DNA of 64,000 nucleotides, from contig CM027378.1 of NCBI GenBank assembly GCA_015680905.1, positions 41,017,001 to 41,081,000 on the forward strand. The letters are read 5' to 3'. The stretch comes from Coptis chinensis (lineage: Eukaryota > Streptophyta > Magnoliopsida > Ranunculales > Ranunculaceae). The translations under genes were made by a program, and so were the position numbers. Below are positions 1 through 10,073 of this stretch, in pieces. Numbering within the stretch: the stretch's first letter is position 1; each line of letters begins with the position of its first letter. The notes beneath the pieces were generated by a model. The model made no database searches. It was not told the DNA's origin and saw only the letters and a program-made list of their open reading frames with translations.

Positions 1-1804
1 AACGTCAAAGTCAACGCGGGCAGAAACATCACATAAAAGTCAGCAGAACTTCCTTAGATCGTATCTTTGGACTCAGGCCTTGGAATTGGGCATATCTTAT
101 GTCAAAATGACCGGCTCGGAAAGCGCTTTCCAATGGTCTAAATCTTGATCTAATCCGAATAGTAAATGTGGACGAAAAGTCTGTTAAAGTCAAAGCCAGC
201 TGAGAAGGGCCCTGTAAATTGAAGAAATTGGGCTTTGGGCTCGATTTTCCATCCCAAAACATGGATCCTCATCCCATGCACGAAAATGTGGATCTGGTCT
301 CCTCTATTTCTGCACACAAGACTTAGCTCTTAAGTATCAATTAGCTTAGGATAGAAGGTAGCCATTAGAGCATAGTTTCTAGATCTAGTTTTGAGAATTT
401 TAATTAGTTAATTAATTAGTTTTCATACCTTGTTTTAATTTAGATTATTGAATCATTGTTATTGTTTTATTAGATTAATAAAAATAGTTAAAGAGATTTT
501 TTTGGACTTCCGAATACCGTATCTTTGGACTCAGGCCTCGGAATCGGGCGTACCTTATGTCAAAACGACCGGCTCAGAAAGAGATTTCTAATGGTCTAAA
601 TCTTGACCCAATCATAGGAGCATAAGTAGACGAAAAGCCTATTGAAGTCAAAGCAAGCTGAAAAAGGCCCTATGGACTGAAGAAATTGGGCTTTGGGCTC
701 GATTTTCCGGCCCAAAACATGGACCCTCAGCTCATGCACGAAAATGTGGATCTGGTCTCCTCCATTTCCACACACAATACTTAGCTCTTAAGTATCAATT
801 AGCTTAGGATAGAAGGTGGCCATTAGAGAATAATCTAGATCTAGTTTTGAGTTTTATTCAATTAATTATTTTAGATCTTGTTTTTACTTTACAATAGATT
901 AGTTAGAACAAGTAAATGATTAATTAAGAATCACATTTAGTTTTAAAATAAAGTATTCATCTTTAATTTCGATTTAGTTTATTGATTCAATTCTTGTTTA
1001 GTTTTAGTATTGTTAAATTCATAAATTAGTTGTCTTCAATTGCTAATTAGTTAATCAAAATCTAGTTTTAATTATTTAGTTATCAATTTCATTTCTTAGT
1101 TGTTAATTTAGATTTGAATCTATTGATTAGTTAAATTAGTAAAGTTAGAATCTTTATATGATGTCTAGTTTTAATTCAATTGGAAATGATAGTTTGATGA
1201 ATCAAGGTTAAACCTCCATTAGAGGGGTTTGATGAAACCTTGATGAAAACATGATTGTGTAGTGTAGAATCATTGTAAGAGTCTATTCCATTCTAGAAGG
1301 TCGTTGATTCGCCAGGAGAATGGGTTGGACTTCCTCACATGCTAGTTATGAATTGGTAGAGATGCCATGTATAATTAGGGATTAGAACGACCAATTCTTA
1401 CTATAAGAACGTAAAAATTGGATTATAACAATCTATGCTAGTTTATTAAGTTGGATTCAAGGTGGATTCAATTCCCCCCTAATTCTTATTCTAGATTCAA
1501 ACCTTAGTATTCCGTAGCATTTCATAGTTGAATCATCATAGTTAGTATCTTGTTCTTAGAATTCACATTGTAGTATAATCCCTTCGTAAAACTCTCATTC
1601 ACTTTGGTAGGATTGATAGTCGTAGAATACTTTGAATGCTAAAGAACTAGGAGTGGAACGAATATTCTATTCCAACTCTATTTTGATAGATTCGAGAGTA
1701 GAAATCTTTGATAAATATAGTATTCGTAAAAGTTTTAGTTTTACTTGCGTTTGAATTTCAACATTTATTCGTGAGTAGAACTAATCAATTTTTATCGTTT
1801 ATCA
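1..1804 (+). repeat. LTR fragments with an internal tandem duplication (Athila-type, A-like subfamily)
   Basis: This stretch matches the body and end of the A-type LTR, including the phrase ending GGATCTGGTCTCC and the LTR end TTTATCA at 1798-1804. It occurs as two overlapping pieces: about 1-505 and about 506-1804. Both contain the block beginning CGTATCTTTGGACTCAGGCC (about 59 and about 519), so part of the LTR is present twice in direct order. The LTR start lies outside the window or is absent. It differs from both A LTRs at many sites, so it is an older or separate insertion. It is forward, whereas the neighbouring element H is reversed, so it is not obviously H's own LTR. Confidence 0.8.
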
Positions 1805-2449
1805 AAATCATTGGCCGTACCATATTACATCTTGTGTTGTGGTATGTTTTACTTTCTCTATATTTCTATTGCTTGTTTATGATAGTTATATCCATAGTTT
1901 AGGTTGTGGTTGTTGGTTGTAGGGAAAGATTAGATTTTTTATTGGAGTAGTAGATTGTCTTAAAACAAGCTATCTTAGAGGGGATCGATTGGTATCGTTT
2001 TCCTCAACACTTTTACAAAAGATTGATTTGCCCTATCCCTTTACAATCAAGACACCTCACCATGTTGATTTATGCTTTTCTTTTATGCTTTTGCTTTTGC
2101 TTTTTTCTATCTTCTTGAGCAAGCTAGGTTTTGAGCAAGTTTTCTTTTGTAGGAAGGCCATCCATCTCTAGCTAGCCTTTTGAGTGATGGACATGACTTT
2201 TAGTTATCTAGTTTTGAGTCCTTGACCTTTGACCTTTGACTTTGACTCTTTTAGTATTTTTCCAGCACTTTTCCACAGCAGCTTGAGTCTTCATAATAAG
2301 CATTGATAAGACTCATTTTAGCGCTAAAATGCTGCTTTTATGATAAATGATATGAAATGGCCTGTAACTTAGAAAAGACAATAAAAGCTATGAGCTGTCT
2401 TTTCATTATACATATGAAAGGCTGTAATGTAAGGGTAATAAAACACACA
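1805..2449. other. unidentified AT-rich stretch between an LTR fragment and element H
   Basis: No gene is recognisable. The first bases after the LTR end (about 1811-1821, TGGCCGTACCA) weakly recall a primer-binding site. The rest does not resemble the leaders of A, D, E or G. It contains a direct TTTGACC/TTTGAC repeat near 2226-2250 and an 18-bp perfect palindrome at 2314-2331. Its right end adjoins the reversed 3' region of H, so part of it may be a diverged H LTR; I could not align it to any LTR in the window. Confidence 0.35.
2314..2331. repeat. 18-bp perfect palindrome
   Basis: CATTTTAGCGCTAAAATG reads the same on both strands. It follows TGATAAGACT at 2304, which resembles the TGATAAGAG start of the window's LTRs, so it may mark the U3 start of another LTR subfamily. 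Function unknown. Confidence 0.5.
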
Positions 2450-3441
2450 TTTGGGAGCTTCCCAAATAGTATTTTGATTGTCCTTAAGCAAGGATGATAG
2501 AGAAAACTAAGATCACAAATGAGTGATTTGTTATTTATTATAGTAATCTCGTTTTGCAGAGTGCGATTGTATTGACCATATGCAACAAAGCCTTAAACAA
2601 CTAGGAATTCCCTAGTGGACGAGCTTAAGCCTCGTGAGAGTTTTCCAGTGAAGGTACTAACATACTTATTCTATCTAGTACAAAGGGTCTTGTCTTCTTA
2701 TTTATTCTTAGACGTTTATACTTCTCATTAACGGGGAAAAAAGACAAGCTCCTTTGAACTTAGAATAACATATGTATAATAATTAAATTATCTAAAGATA
2801 AATGCACAACCATGAGCAATAAAATGCAAAAGCAGAGTCGTTTCCAAAACCTTTGGAGAGCGTCCTTAAGGTGGGTTCTCACAGGGATGTGTTAAAACAC
2901 TAACTCTCTGATACATTCACTCGAGTTTTGTTCTCTCAAATCTAGTGGGCATTTATATTCCTCACATACACGAATGATGTCAAAAGGAAACTGCACTTGC
3001 CACTTACTATCACACCATCCTATTTCTAATCGAGATAGATGTTTTTTATTAGGAGTTATGGGGCTAGGTGATTGTTTAGAAAGAAAAAGGAAGGGAAATC
3101 TGATAAGTTGAGAAATTAGGTCTTCAAGATACTTGTAACTATAGAAGAGCCTCGTTTTGTTCTTTGCTTTCGAATTGTGATTAATTCTTTTAGTCTTTTG
3201 GCTTTGTGACTCTATATGATTTTGAATTTTGGGAGTTCTAACTTTGCTTTTGTTTCTTGATATTGGCTCCTTTTGATTTTGAAGTTTTGGGATATTTAAT
3301 TTTTTGACTCCTTTGATTTTTAGAGTTTTGGTTTTTGATGGGTCTTTCTTTTCTTTTCGAAGCAACTAACTGATCTATTTTTGTACAAGACCTTCTCTTC
3401 TCTTTTTCTGATATCCATCCAATTCTCAACTCATCAGCTAG
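2450..3441 (-). mobile_element. element H, 3' non-coding region (left part), reverse orientation
   Basis: Read on the minus strand, this matches the order of the 3' untranslated region of A, D, E and G: AG-rich low-complexity sequence, a block around 2590-2650 with the conserved CTAGGGAATTCCTAG hairpin, a CTTAAGGACAATC copy of the GCTTGAGGACAAGC phrase near 2480, then a degenerate polypurine tract near 2455-2475. Identity is clearly lower than among A, D, E and G, so H is the oldest layer. A minus-strand frame at 2892-3365 is only lysine-rich translation of the AG-rich tract. Confidence 0.7.
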
Positions 3442-3446
3442 GTAAG
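3442..3446. repeat. TSD of element A (left copy)
   Basis: GTAAG directly before the 5' LTR of A; the same five bases follow its 3' LTR at 58136-58140. Confidence 0.9.
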
Positions 3447-4907
3447 TGATAAGAGCCCAAAACTGTAGTTTTAACCCCTTAATAATACTACTTTTAGACC
3501 AATTATGCGAGTAATAAATAAGAGTTAATGCTAATTACGTGTTTTTATGTATTTCAGACACGGAACTCAATTATGTGCAGAAATGGGTCACTTTGGCGAT
3601 ATAAAGGAGCAAAGGGGTTGGTTGCTAAGAAGTTTTGTGATAAAAGCCAAGATTCAAGGAGACAAAGCCTTTATGAAGCCCGGTCAAAAGTTGAAAAGTC
3701 AATACGGGGAGAAACAGTGCACAGGTCAGCAGAACTTCCGAAGACCATATCTTTGGACTCATGCCTCGGATTTGGGCCTACCTTACGTCAAAACGACTGG
3801 CTCGGAAAGAGATTTTCAATGGTCCAAGCCTTGACCCAATCAGAGGAGAAAAAGTGGATGAAAATTCTACTGAAGTCAAAGCTAAACGGGCTCTGTGGAC
3901 TGAAGAAATTGGGCTTTGGGCTCGATTTTCCGGCCTAAAACATGAGACCTCAGCCGATGCACGAAATTGTGGATCTGGTCTCCTTCTTTACATAAAACAA
4001 GACTTAGCTCTTAAGAAAGAGATAGTTAGATAGCTTAGAATAGAAAGTAGCCATTAAAATAACTTGTATATCTAGTTTTTGAATTGAATTACTTAAATTA
4101 ATTAGTTTCATACATTGTTTTAGATGAGTTATTTGGGAATGATTGTTCTTCATTGATTAGGTAAATAAAATAGTAGTTCTTGATCATTTCGATTTTGCCA
4201 TTTAAATTTGTAGATCTAAGTTCAATTCTTGTTGTTATTCCATTCTTAGTATTAATTAGATTTGAAGTATTGTTAGTTAAAATTAGTAAAGTTCAAATCT
4301 TTATATTATGTCTAGTTTTAATTCAATGGGAAATGATAGTTTGATAAATCAAGGCTAAACCTCCATTAGAGGGGTTTGATGAAGCCTTGATGAAAACTTG
4401 ATTGTGTAGTATAGAATCGTTGTAAGAATCTATTCCACTCTAGAAGGTCGTTGATTCGCCATGAGAATGGGTGGACGACCTCACATACTAGTTATGAATT
4501 GGTAGAAATGCCATGTATAATTAGGGATTAGAACGACCAATTCTTACCGTGAGAACGTAAGAATTGGTTTACAACAAATCTACGCTAGTTTATTAAGTTG
4601 GATTCAAGGTGGAATCAAATTCTCCTAATTCTTTATCTAGATTCAACTCTTAGCAATTTGTCATTTCGTTATTCATAGCTTGTTATTTGAATTCACATCG
4701 TAGACTTTGGATAGACTCGATAATTGTAGAAAACTTGAATGCTAAAGGACTAGGAGTGAAACGAATCTTCTATTCCAACTCTACATCAATAGATTCGAGA
4801 GTAGAAAACAAATATCTTTGATAAGTAACAGTTCAATTTATAGTTTTACTTGTGTTTAGAGTTCATCGCTTTATTCATTAGTAAAACTATTCTTTTTATG
4901 TTTATCA
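3447..4907 (+). repeat. 5' LTR of element A
   Basis: 1461 bp, opening TGATAAGAGCCC and closing TTTATCA, with TG and CA ends. It is followed by the primer-binding site and preceded by the TSD. It shares A-specific wording with 56644-58135, for example ATTATGCGAGTAATAAATAAG, which the D, E and G LTRs lack. Confidence 0.95.
3836..3997 (+). promoter_or_regulatory. putative U3 promoter of A (CCAAT and weak TATA)
   Basis: CCAAT lies at 3836-3840 and a TATA-like ACATAAAA at 3990-3997, in the same relative positions as the CCAATCAGAG and TATAAAAA elements of the D and E LTRs. Transcription would start shortly downstream; AATAAA-type signals follow about 160-180 bp later. Inferred from position and motif only. 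Confidence 0.5.
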
Positions 4908-4909
4908 AA

Positions 4910-4922
4910 TGGCGTCGCTGCC
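4910..4922 (+). other. primer-binding site of element A
   Basis: TGGCGTCGCTGCC starts 2 bp after the LTR. It resembles the TGGCGCCGTTGCC site that Athila-group elements use with the 3' end of tRNA-Asp. Family assignment of the primer is established knowledge; the match here is imperfect. Confidence 0.8.
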
Positions 4923-5577
4923 ATCTTAGTACTCTTTAGTATTGTTTTCTGTAGACTTGATAGTTTTTCAAAGTCCCATAACCCACCCACCCTTGTTTGG
5001 ATTCTCACTATGGTTGTCTGTTTCAGCTTTGCAAGTTTCCACGAAAAATTACTCAGAGCGCACCTGTGCCCTGGGCAAGCCAAAGTGGAGCGCACCCTGT
5101 GCCCACACGCTTGGAATACCACCCTTTGGCTGAGCGCAACTTGTGCCCTACCAAGGCTAACTTGGAGCGCCACCTGCGCTCACACACCTGGAATTCCAAC
5201 CTTTGCCTGCGCGTGACCTGTGCCCTACCAAGGCCAACTTGGAGCGCGACCTGCGCCCACACGCCTGGAATCCTACCTTTTGCCGGAGTGAGACCTACGC
5301 CCTGCCTAGGCATATTCTGAGCGCACCCGCGCCCTCTGCTGAAATTGACCGATTTCCACAGGTTTGTTTCGAACTTCCATTTCTTCAAAGTTTTCAGAGT
5401 TCTAACTTGTTATATACACTGAGCACGCGTAAAGAAGACACTATTCATAAGCGAAGCAAGGAGGCTTTCAGGTACTCTTTTCTTCCACACCTCGCATCTT
5501 CTGTTAGAGGTTCATACTAGCATATCAGGATTGTTTGGAGTGTTATTGTGTTTCATTAATATTGGTCTTAGCCTTGC
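4923..5577 (+). other. 5' untranslated leader of element A
   Basis: Non-coding leader between PBS and gag start. The middle is much richer in GC than the surroundings because of the 77-bp tandem repeat. Its last 200 bp hold a CAGGTACTCTTTTCTTCC phrase, also present in D and E as CAGGTATTCC, which could be a splice donor. Reading frames on both strands here are by-products of the repeat. Confidence 0.7.
5088..5318 (+). repeat. 77-bp tandem repeat, three units
   Basis: Units begin with GAGCGC at 5088, 5165 and 5242, exactly 77 bp apart, and each carries a CACACGCCTGGAAT-like phrase followed by a second ACCTGTGCCCTACC-like half. A partial half-unit precedes at about 5055-5087. Copies are diverged but alignable. 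D and E leaders have the same GCGCGACC-type words without this clean periodicity. Confidence 0.85.
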
Positions 5578-7579
5578 ATGAGATTAAGGTTGGGCCGAAG
5601 AAAAACACCTAACGTAATTAACCGACAATGGCAACAAACAAGTCTTTCTAGTATACCACTCGCTACACCTCTAGCTAGCATACCACACACACCACACACA
5701 CCACCTGAAGTAATGGCTAAAGAAAGAGAGTCTCCTCTCTCTGACTTTTACAAAGCCTTGAACGATAGCCCTAAATATTGCATCGTTCTATCAAACCCAG
5801 TGGGGGATTTCCAAATCCCCCCAAATATATTTAATTTGTTACCCGTTTTTCATGGGTTAGACCATGAAAAGCCCTATCAGCACATGCGTAGGATTGACAA
5901 AGTCCTTACTACATTCCACCATCCTACGGTAGGTGTTGAACAAATTAAACTAAGGGTATTTCCCTTCACCTTAGCCAATAAGGCGGCGACTTGGTTAACT
6001 GCCCAAGCGCCTAATTCTGTGGACTCGTGGGCTAAACTTGTTCAACTATTCATGGAACATTTTTACCCACCACTGAATACCAATGAAATGCTTTCCAAGA
6101 TTCATTTCTTTCGACAGAATTCTCATGAATCATTTTCAGAGGCTTGGAATCATTTCACCGATCTACTTATAGAGTGTCCACATCATAACCTCGCGAAAGA
6201 CACGCTAGTTCGTGTCTTTTTCAAGGGACTTCTACACCACCATAAAGAAGTCCTTGACATAATGAATGGGGGTAGTTTCTTAAGTAAAGGAGCCTCAAAG
6301 GCTTATAAATTTTTAGAAGATCAGACTAAGCGTAATAATAACTGGGGGTGACGATATATCCCGTAACGCTAGTTCCTCTACAACAGTAAAGGCCGCCGGT
6401 ATGTTTGAGATGAAACCCGATCCGGAACTTAAAAATTTAATCGAATCTCTAACTAAAAAGGTAGAGGCTATTTCTGTTCAACAAACGCCTATCCCCGTCG
6501 TGAATGTCAACTCCAATCCATGTAATTTCTGTTTGAGTCCAGAGCATCCCGACTCCTATTGTCCTTTTGCTTATGAGCAACAACAGTCACAACAAGATAA
6601 TGTTTGCTCGATTAATAGTTTTCCTATTCCTAACGCCCCTTGGAGACAACATCCCAACTTTAGTTGGAGAAATAATCAACAAGTAACACCTCTAGGGTCT
6701 AATAATCAAAATGTTATACAAGTAAACAATTATAACCAAGATCAACCACGACAAGGACAAGGTCAGAGTAATTATAATTATAACAACCAAGCGCAACCAT
6801 GACAAGGTCAAGCACAAGGTTAGGGTAATTATAATAATTATAACAATAATAATTATAATGCTAATAGAGGTATCGTTCCGGTAAATAATAACTACCAAAA
6901 TCCACCAATTAATAATCAACGTGACATAGTTCCTGTCACACAACCTAAGGCTAACACTCTTCCACAACCGGATCGTTTCGATACCTTTATGCAATCTCAA
7001 CAACAGATTTTACAAGCCATCCAACTTTCCTTACAGCAGTTAGCTCAAGAGAAAGTGCAAACCAAAGGTGTGTTTTCAGGACAAGCAATAGCTAATCCTA
7101 AAACAACAAACACCGCCTTTGAGGTAAATGGTAATACTAGTACGGAAAATGAAAATGTAGGTGAGCTAAATGCCATCTCCACTCTCCATTCTGGGAGAGT
7201 GGTTGATAACAAACTAACTATGCCTATAGTTACCCCACCAGTTGTCCCCACACCGTAGATTATACTGGATACTGTAATAGAAACTGAAGAGCCTACCCCT
7301 GTAGAGGTACCAGTTAAACCAAAACCTAAGGAACAAAAAGCCAAGGTTAACCGTCCTATTGATCATTACGCTAAATATAGAGAGAAACCACCGTTTCCCC
7401 AGAGATTAGCAATGTTAACTATGGATACTAATTTCGATGAGATTAGGGAAGTTTTCAAAAATCTAATGATAAACCTTCTTTTTCTTGAAGCGATAAAAAA
7501 TTTACCTCACCATGCTAAGTTTCTTAAAGAGTTGTGCACTACTAGGCGTAAGACAAATATTCCTAAAGACGCCTTTTGA
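5578..7579 (+). pseudogene. gag region of element A
   Basis: Codes for the structural (capsid/nucleocapsid) protein. The start chosen is the ATG at 5578, shared in context with D (12104) and E (18090), giving MRLR[SL]GRR. The first 257 residues hold a Retrotrans_gag-type capsid domain with the typical FPFTLANKAATWL and HESFSEAWNHF motifs. A CCHC zinc knuckle, CX2CX4HX4C (CNFCLSPEHPDSYC), follows at about 6520-6560, then an Asn/Gln/Tyr-rich tract at about 6690-6900, and a C-terminal segment ending in CTTRRKTNIPKDAF. Family assignment is strong. The region is broken in a few places and is not expected to make a full protein. Confidence 0.9.
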
Positions 7580-7619
7580 ACTGAACAATTTCCAACTTTA
7601 ACGGAACACAATGGAATCG

Positions 7620-8070
7620 TTAAGTACAATGACCCTGGTCGTCCTACTGTACAATGCACCTTAGGAGATTCCCACACAACGACAGCTTTACTAGGCCTGG
7701 GGGCGAGTGTTAACTTACTCCTGTATTATCTATACAAACAAATCGGTCTACAAGAGATGCAACCTACTAAAATGACGTTTCAATTAGCAGATCGATTAAT
7801 TAAGTACCCTAAGGGTGTGGTTGAAAATGTGCTTGTTAAGGTCCAGGATTTCTACAATCCTGCTGATTTTGTTATCCTCGATACAGAAGTCGCTAACGAC
7901 TCTGTTCCAATCATTTTAGGGGGTCCCTTTTTGGCGACTGCCAACGCGCTTATAAATTGCCGCGATGGGTCGATGTCCTTGTCTTTTGGCCATCTTTCGG
8001 TTGAGGGAAATATTTTTAAACTAATGAAACAGTTACCAGATTCGTCTATAGATGGAGAGGTTAGCATGAT
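7620..8070 (+). pseudogene. aspartic protease region of element A
   Basis: Retroviral-type aspartic protease that would cut the Gag-Pol polyprotein. The active-site neighbourhood (GASVNLL) is followed by the long conserved stretch with QLADR, KYPKGVVENVLVKV and FVILDTEV, then PIILGGPFLATANALINC. The last phrase is the usual C-terminal part of Athila proteases. It lies between gag and RT in the expected order and is nearly identical in wording to the E copy at 20150-20540. Confidence 0.85.
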
Positions 8071-9170
8071 CGAGTGCTTAGCTCAAGATTACTTTAATAA
8101 CACGTTTCCAGAAAACCATATGTATAAATTCCTTTCTTTTAGAAGTTCAGATTTTATCGATTACTCCTACATAGAGAAAGTCAACACCATCTTCGAGTCT
8201 ACACAAATCGTAGACCCTTCGGTTGCTCCATATACAGAGTTTGAAGACTTGCTGCTTAAGCAAGTATTCATTACTCAAGATGAGGACCCTCCAGAAGCAT
8301 TTATCAATATTCCTCACACCCCAGTGCTTAAACCTCTTCCTCCTGAGTTAAAGTATATTCAACTTGATCCGTATGGTAGTCATCCGGTAATTATATCTTC
8401 TCTGTTACCTAAGGAGAAAGAGACACAATTGATCAGGGTGATTAGGGAACATCGTTCTGCGATTGGTTGGTCCCTAGCCGACATTAAGGGAATTGACCTT
8501 AATGTGTGCACTCATCGTATCCATTTAGAGGATAATGCAAAGACTTCCCGCGAACCTCAGCGTCGTTTAAACCCTTCCATGAAAGAAGTAGTCAGGGAAG
8601 AAGTCTTACGGTTACTTGATGCAGGTATCATATACCCAATCTCTGATAGTGAATGGGTCAGTCCCATTCATGTAGTTCCAAAGAAATCAGGGATTACCAT
8701 GGTACGTAATGCCAAGGGTGAATATGTTACCACACATGGTCCTATGAAATGGAGGATCTGTATTGATTACAGACGCTTAAATGCCATGACACGGAAGAAT
8801 CATTTTCCATTACCCTTTATAGATCAGATGCTTGAACGTCTAGTTGGTCATGCCTTTTATTGCTTTTTCGATGGCTACTATGGCTATTTCCAAATTATTA
8901 TTGATATTGATGACCAAGAAAAAACTACCTTCACATGTCCCTTTGGAACATACGCCTATAAACGAATGCCTTTTGGCCTTTGTAATGCTCCTGGTACCTT
9001 CCAGCGGTGTATGCTTCATATATTTAGTGACATGGTAGAGCGTTTCATGGAAGTGTTTATGGACGATTTTTCTATCTATGGAGACCCTTTCACTGAATGC
9101 CTGTCTAACCTTTCTAAAGTCTTAATGCGATGTTAAAAGAAGAGTCTCGTTTTAAATTGGGAAAAATGTC
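8071..9170 (+). pseudogene. protease-RT linker and reverse transcriptase region of element A
   Basis: RNA-dependent DNA polymerase of the Ty3/Gypsy type. The linker (about 8071-8400) starts with the MIE[CS]LAQDYF phrase that also opens ORFx in E. The RT follows with HRIHLED, a GEYVTTHGPMKWRICIDYRR block, NAMTRKNHFPLPFIDQMLERL, an F-Y-G-Y-FQI box, the MPFGLCNAPGTFQRCM box, and the catalytic FMDDFSIYG (YXDD-type) near 9055-9080. FMDDF is typical of Athila. One open stretch of about 459 codons covers most of it (7757-9136). Confidence 0.9.
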
Positions 9171-9650
9171 ACTTCATGGTGAAAAAAGGCATAGTACTAG
9201 GTCACATCGTATCTAGTGATGGCATCGAAGTAGATAAGGCCAAACTAGATAAGATAGCGACTCTACCTATACCATGGATTGTCTGTGATATTAGAGCCTT
9301 TCTAGGCCATGCAGGTTTTTATAGGCATTTTATCAAAGATTTTTCAAAAATAGCTAGACCCTTAACTAATCTGCTTTTAAAAGAGGTCATCTTTGATTTT
9401 AATTTTAACTGTAAACAGGCTTTTGAAACTTTGAAAGCCGCCTTAACTTCTGCACCCATTATACAACCTCCCGACTGGTCAAGAAATGAATGTAAGAAGT
9501 TTTTGGCCAGAGTTAAGCTATACTACTTGGATGAGCCCTACCTTTTTAAGTATTGTGCGGATCAGATTATTCGTCGTTGTATTCCCAGTAGGAATATAAT
9601 GAGGTACTCTCATTCTGCCATGAAAAAAAGTGTGGTGGCCATTTTAGTTT
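9171..9650 (+). pseudogene. RT thumb/connection and start of integrase region of element A
   Basis: The first part reads GIVLGHIVSSDGIEVDKAKLDKI and FLGHAGFYRHFIKDFSKIARPL, the standard RT thumb and connection of Ty3/Gypsy elements. The second part reads [24 protein letters not shown], a phrase found just before the integrase zinc domain in D (27550-27640). The RNase H domain usually lying between them was not seen in A. Confidence 0.8.
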
Positions 9651-9651
9651 T

Positions 9652-10044
9652 ATGAAAATAGCTGCTAAAATTCTACAATGTGGGTTTTATTGGCCTACCA
9701 TCTTTAAAGATGCCCAAGTGCAATGCAAGGCGTGCATTCGTTGCCAACAACTTGGGCGAATCACAAAGCGTAATATGATGCCATTGAATCCAATCATGGT
9801 GGTAGAAATTTTTGACGTATGGGGTATTGATTTCATGGGACCCTTTCCAGTTTCCCACGGTTTCATTTATATTCTAGTTGTCATGGACTACGTGTCTAAA
9901 TGGATAGAGGCCATGGTTTGCCGTAGCAATGACCATAAGACAGTTGTGTTTTTCATAAAAGAATATATTTTCTGTCGATTTGGCATTCCCAAGGCCATCA
10001 TTAGTGATATAGGAACACATTTTTACAACAGAGTTGTTGCATCA
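9652..10044 (+). pseudogene. integrase region of element A, first part
   Basis: Integrase inserts the DNA copy into the chromosome. Seen here are the end of the zinc-binding domain (CKACIRCQQLGRI) and the first two acidic positions of the DDE core: WGIDFMGPF at about 9822-9846 and AIISD at about 9997-10011. The coding sequence meets the CATCA target site at 10040-10044, where solo LTR C and everything inside it was inserted. The remainder resumes at 50206. Confidence 0.9.
10040..10044. repeat. TSD of solo LTR C (left copy)
   Basis: CATCA; repeated at 50206-50210 directly after the far end of C. The sequence on either side belongs to the integrase region of A. Confidence 0.9.
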
Positions 10045-10068
10045 TGATAAAACATAAAATTTGATTAG

Positions 10069-10073
10069 TTTAC
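10069..10073. repeat. TSD of element D (left copy)
   Basis: TTTAC, repeated at 48577-48581 after the 3' LTR of D; both copies lie inside LTR C. Confidence 0.9.

Noticed and set aside
2892-3365. 157-codon lysine-rich minus-strand frame, possibly a basic protein
   Set aside because: It lies in the AG-rich 3' untranslated region of H. The same region in A, D, E and G is non-coding low-complexity sequence and the frame is not kept.
5088-5318. CRISPR-like regular repeats
   Set aside because: Units are contiguous and diverged, with no unique spacers, in a plant retroelement leader.
4871-5388. Cys/His-containing frames in the A leader that recall zinc fingers
   Set aside because: By-products of the GC-rich 77-bp tandem repeat, open in several frames on both strands, with no correct finger spacing.
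6692-7003. Ile/Leu/Val-rich minus-strand frames over gag (also 13096-13518 and 19213-19509), resembling membrane segments
   Set aside because: They are the antisense of the Asn/Gln/Tyr-rich tract of gag (AAT and TAT codons read backwards), not separate genes.
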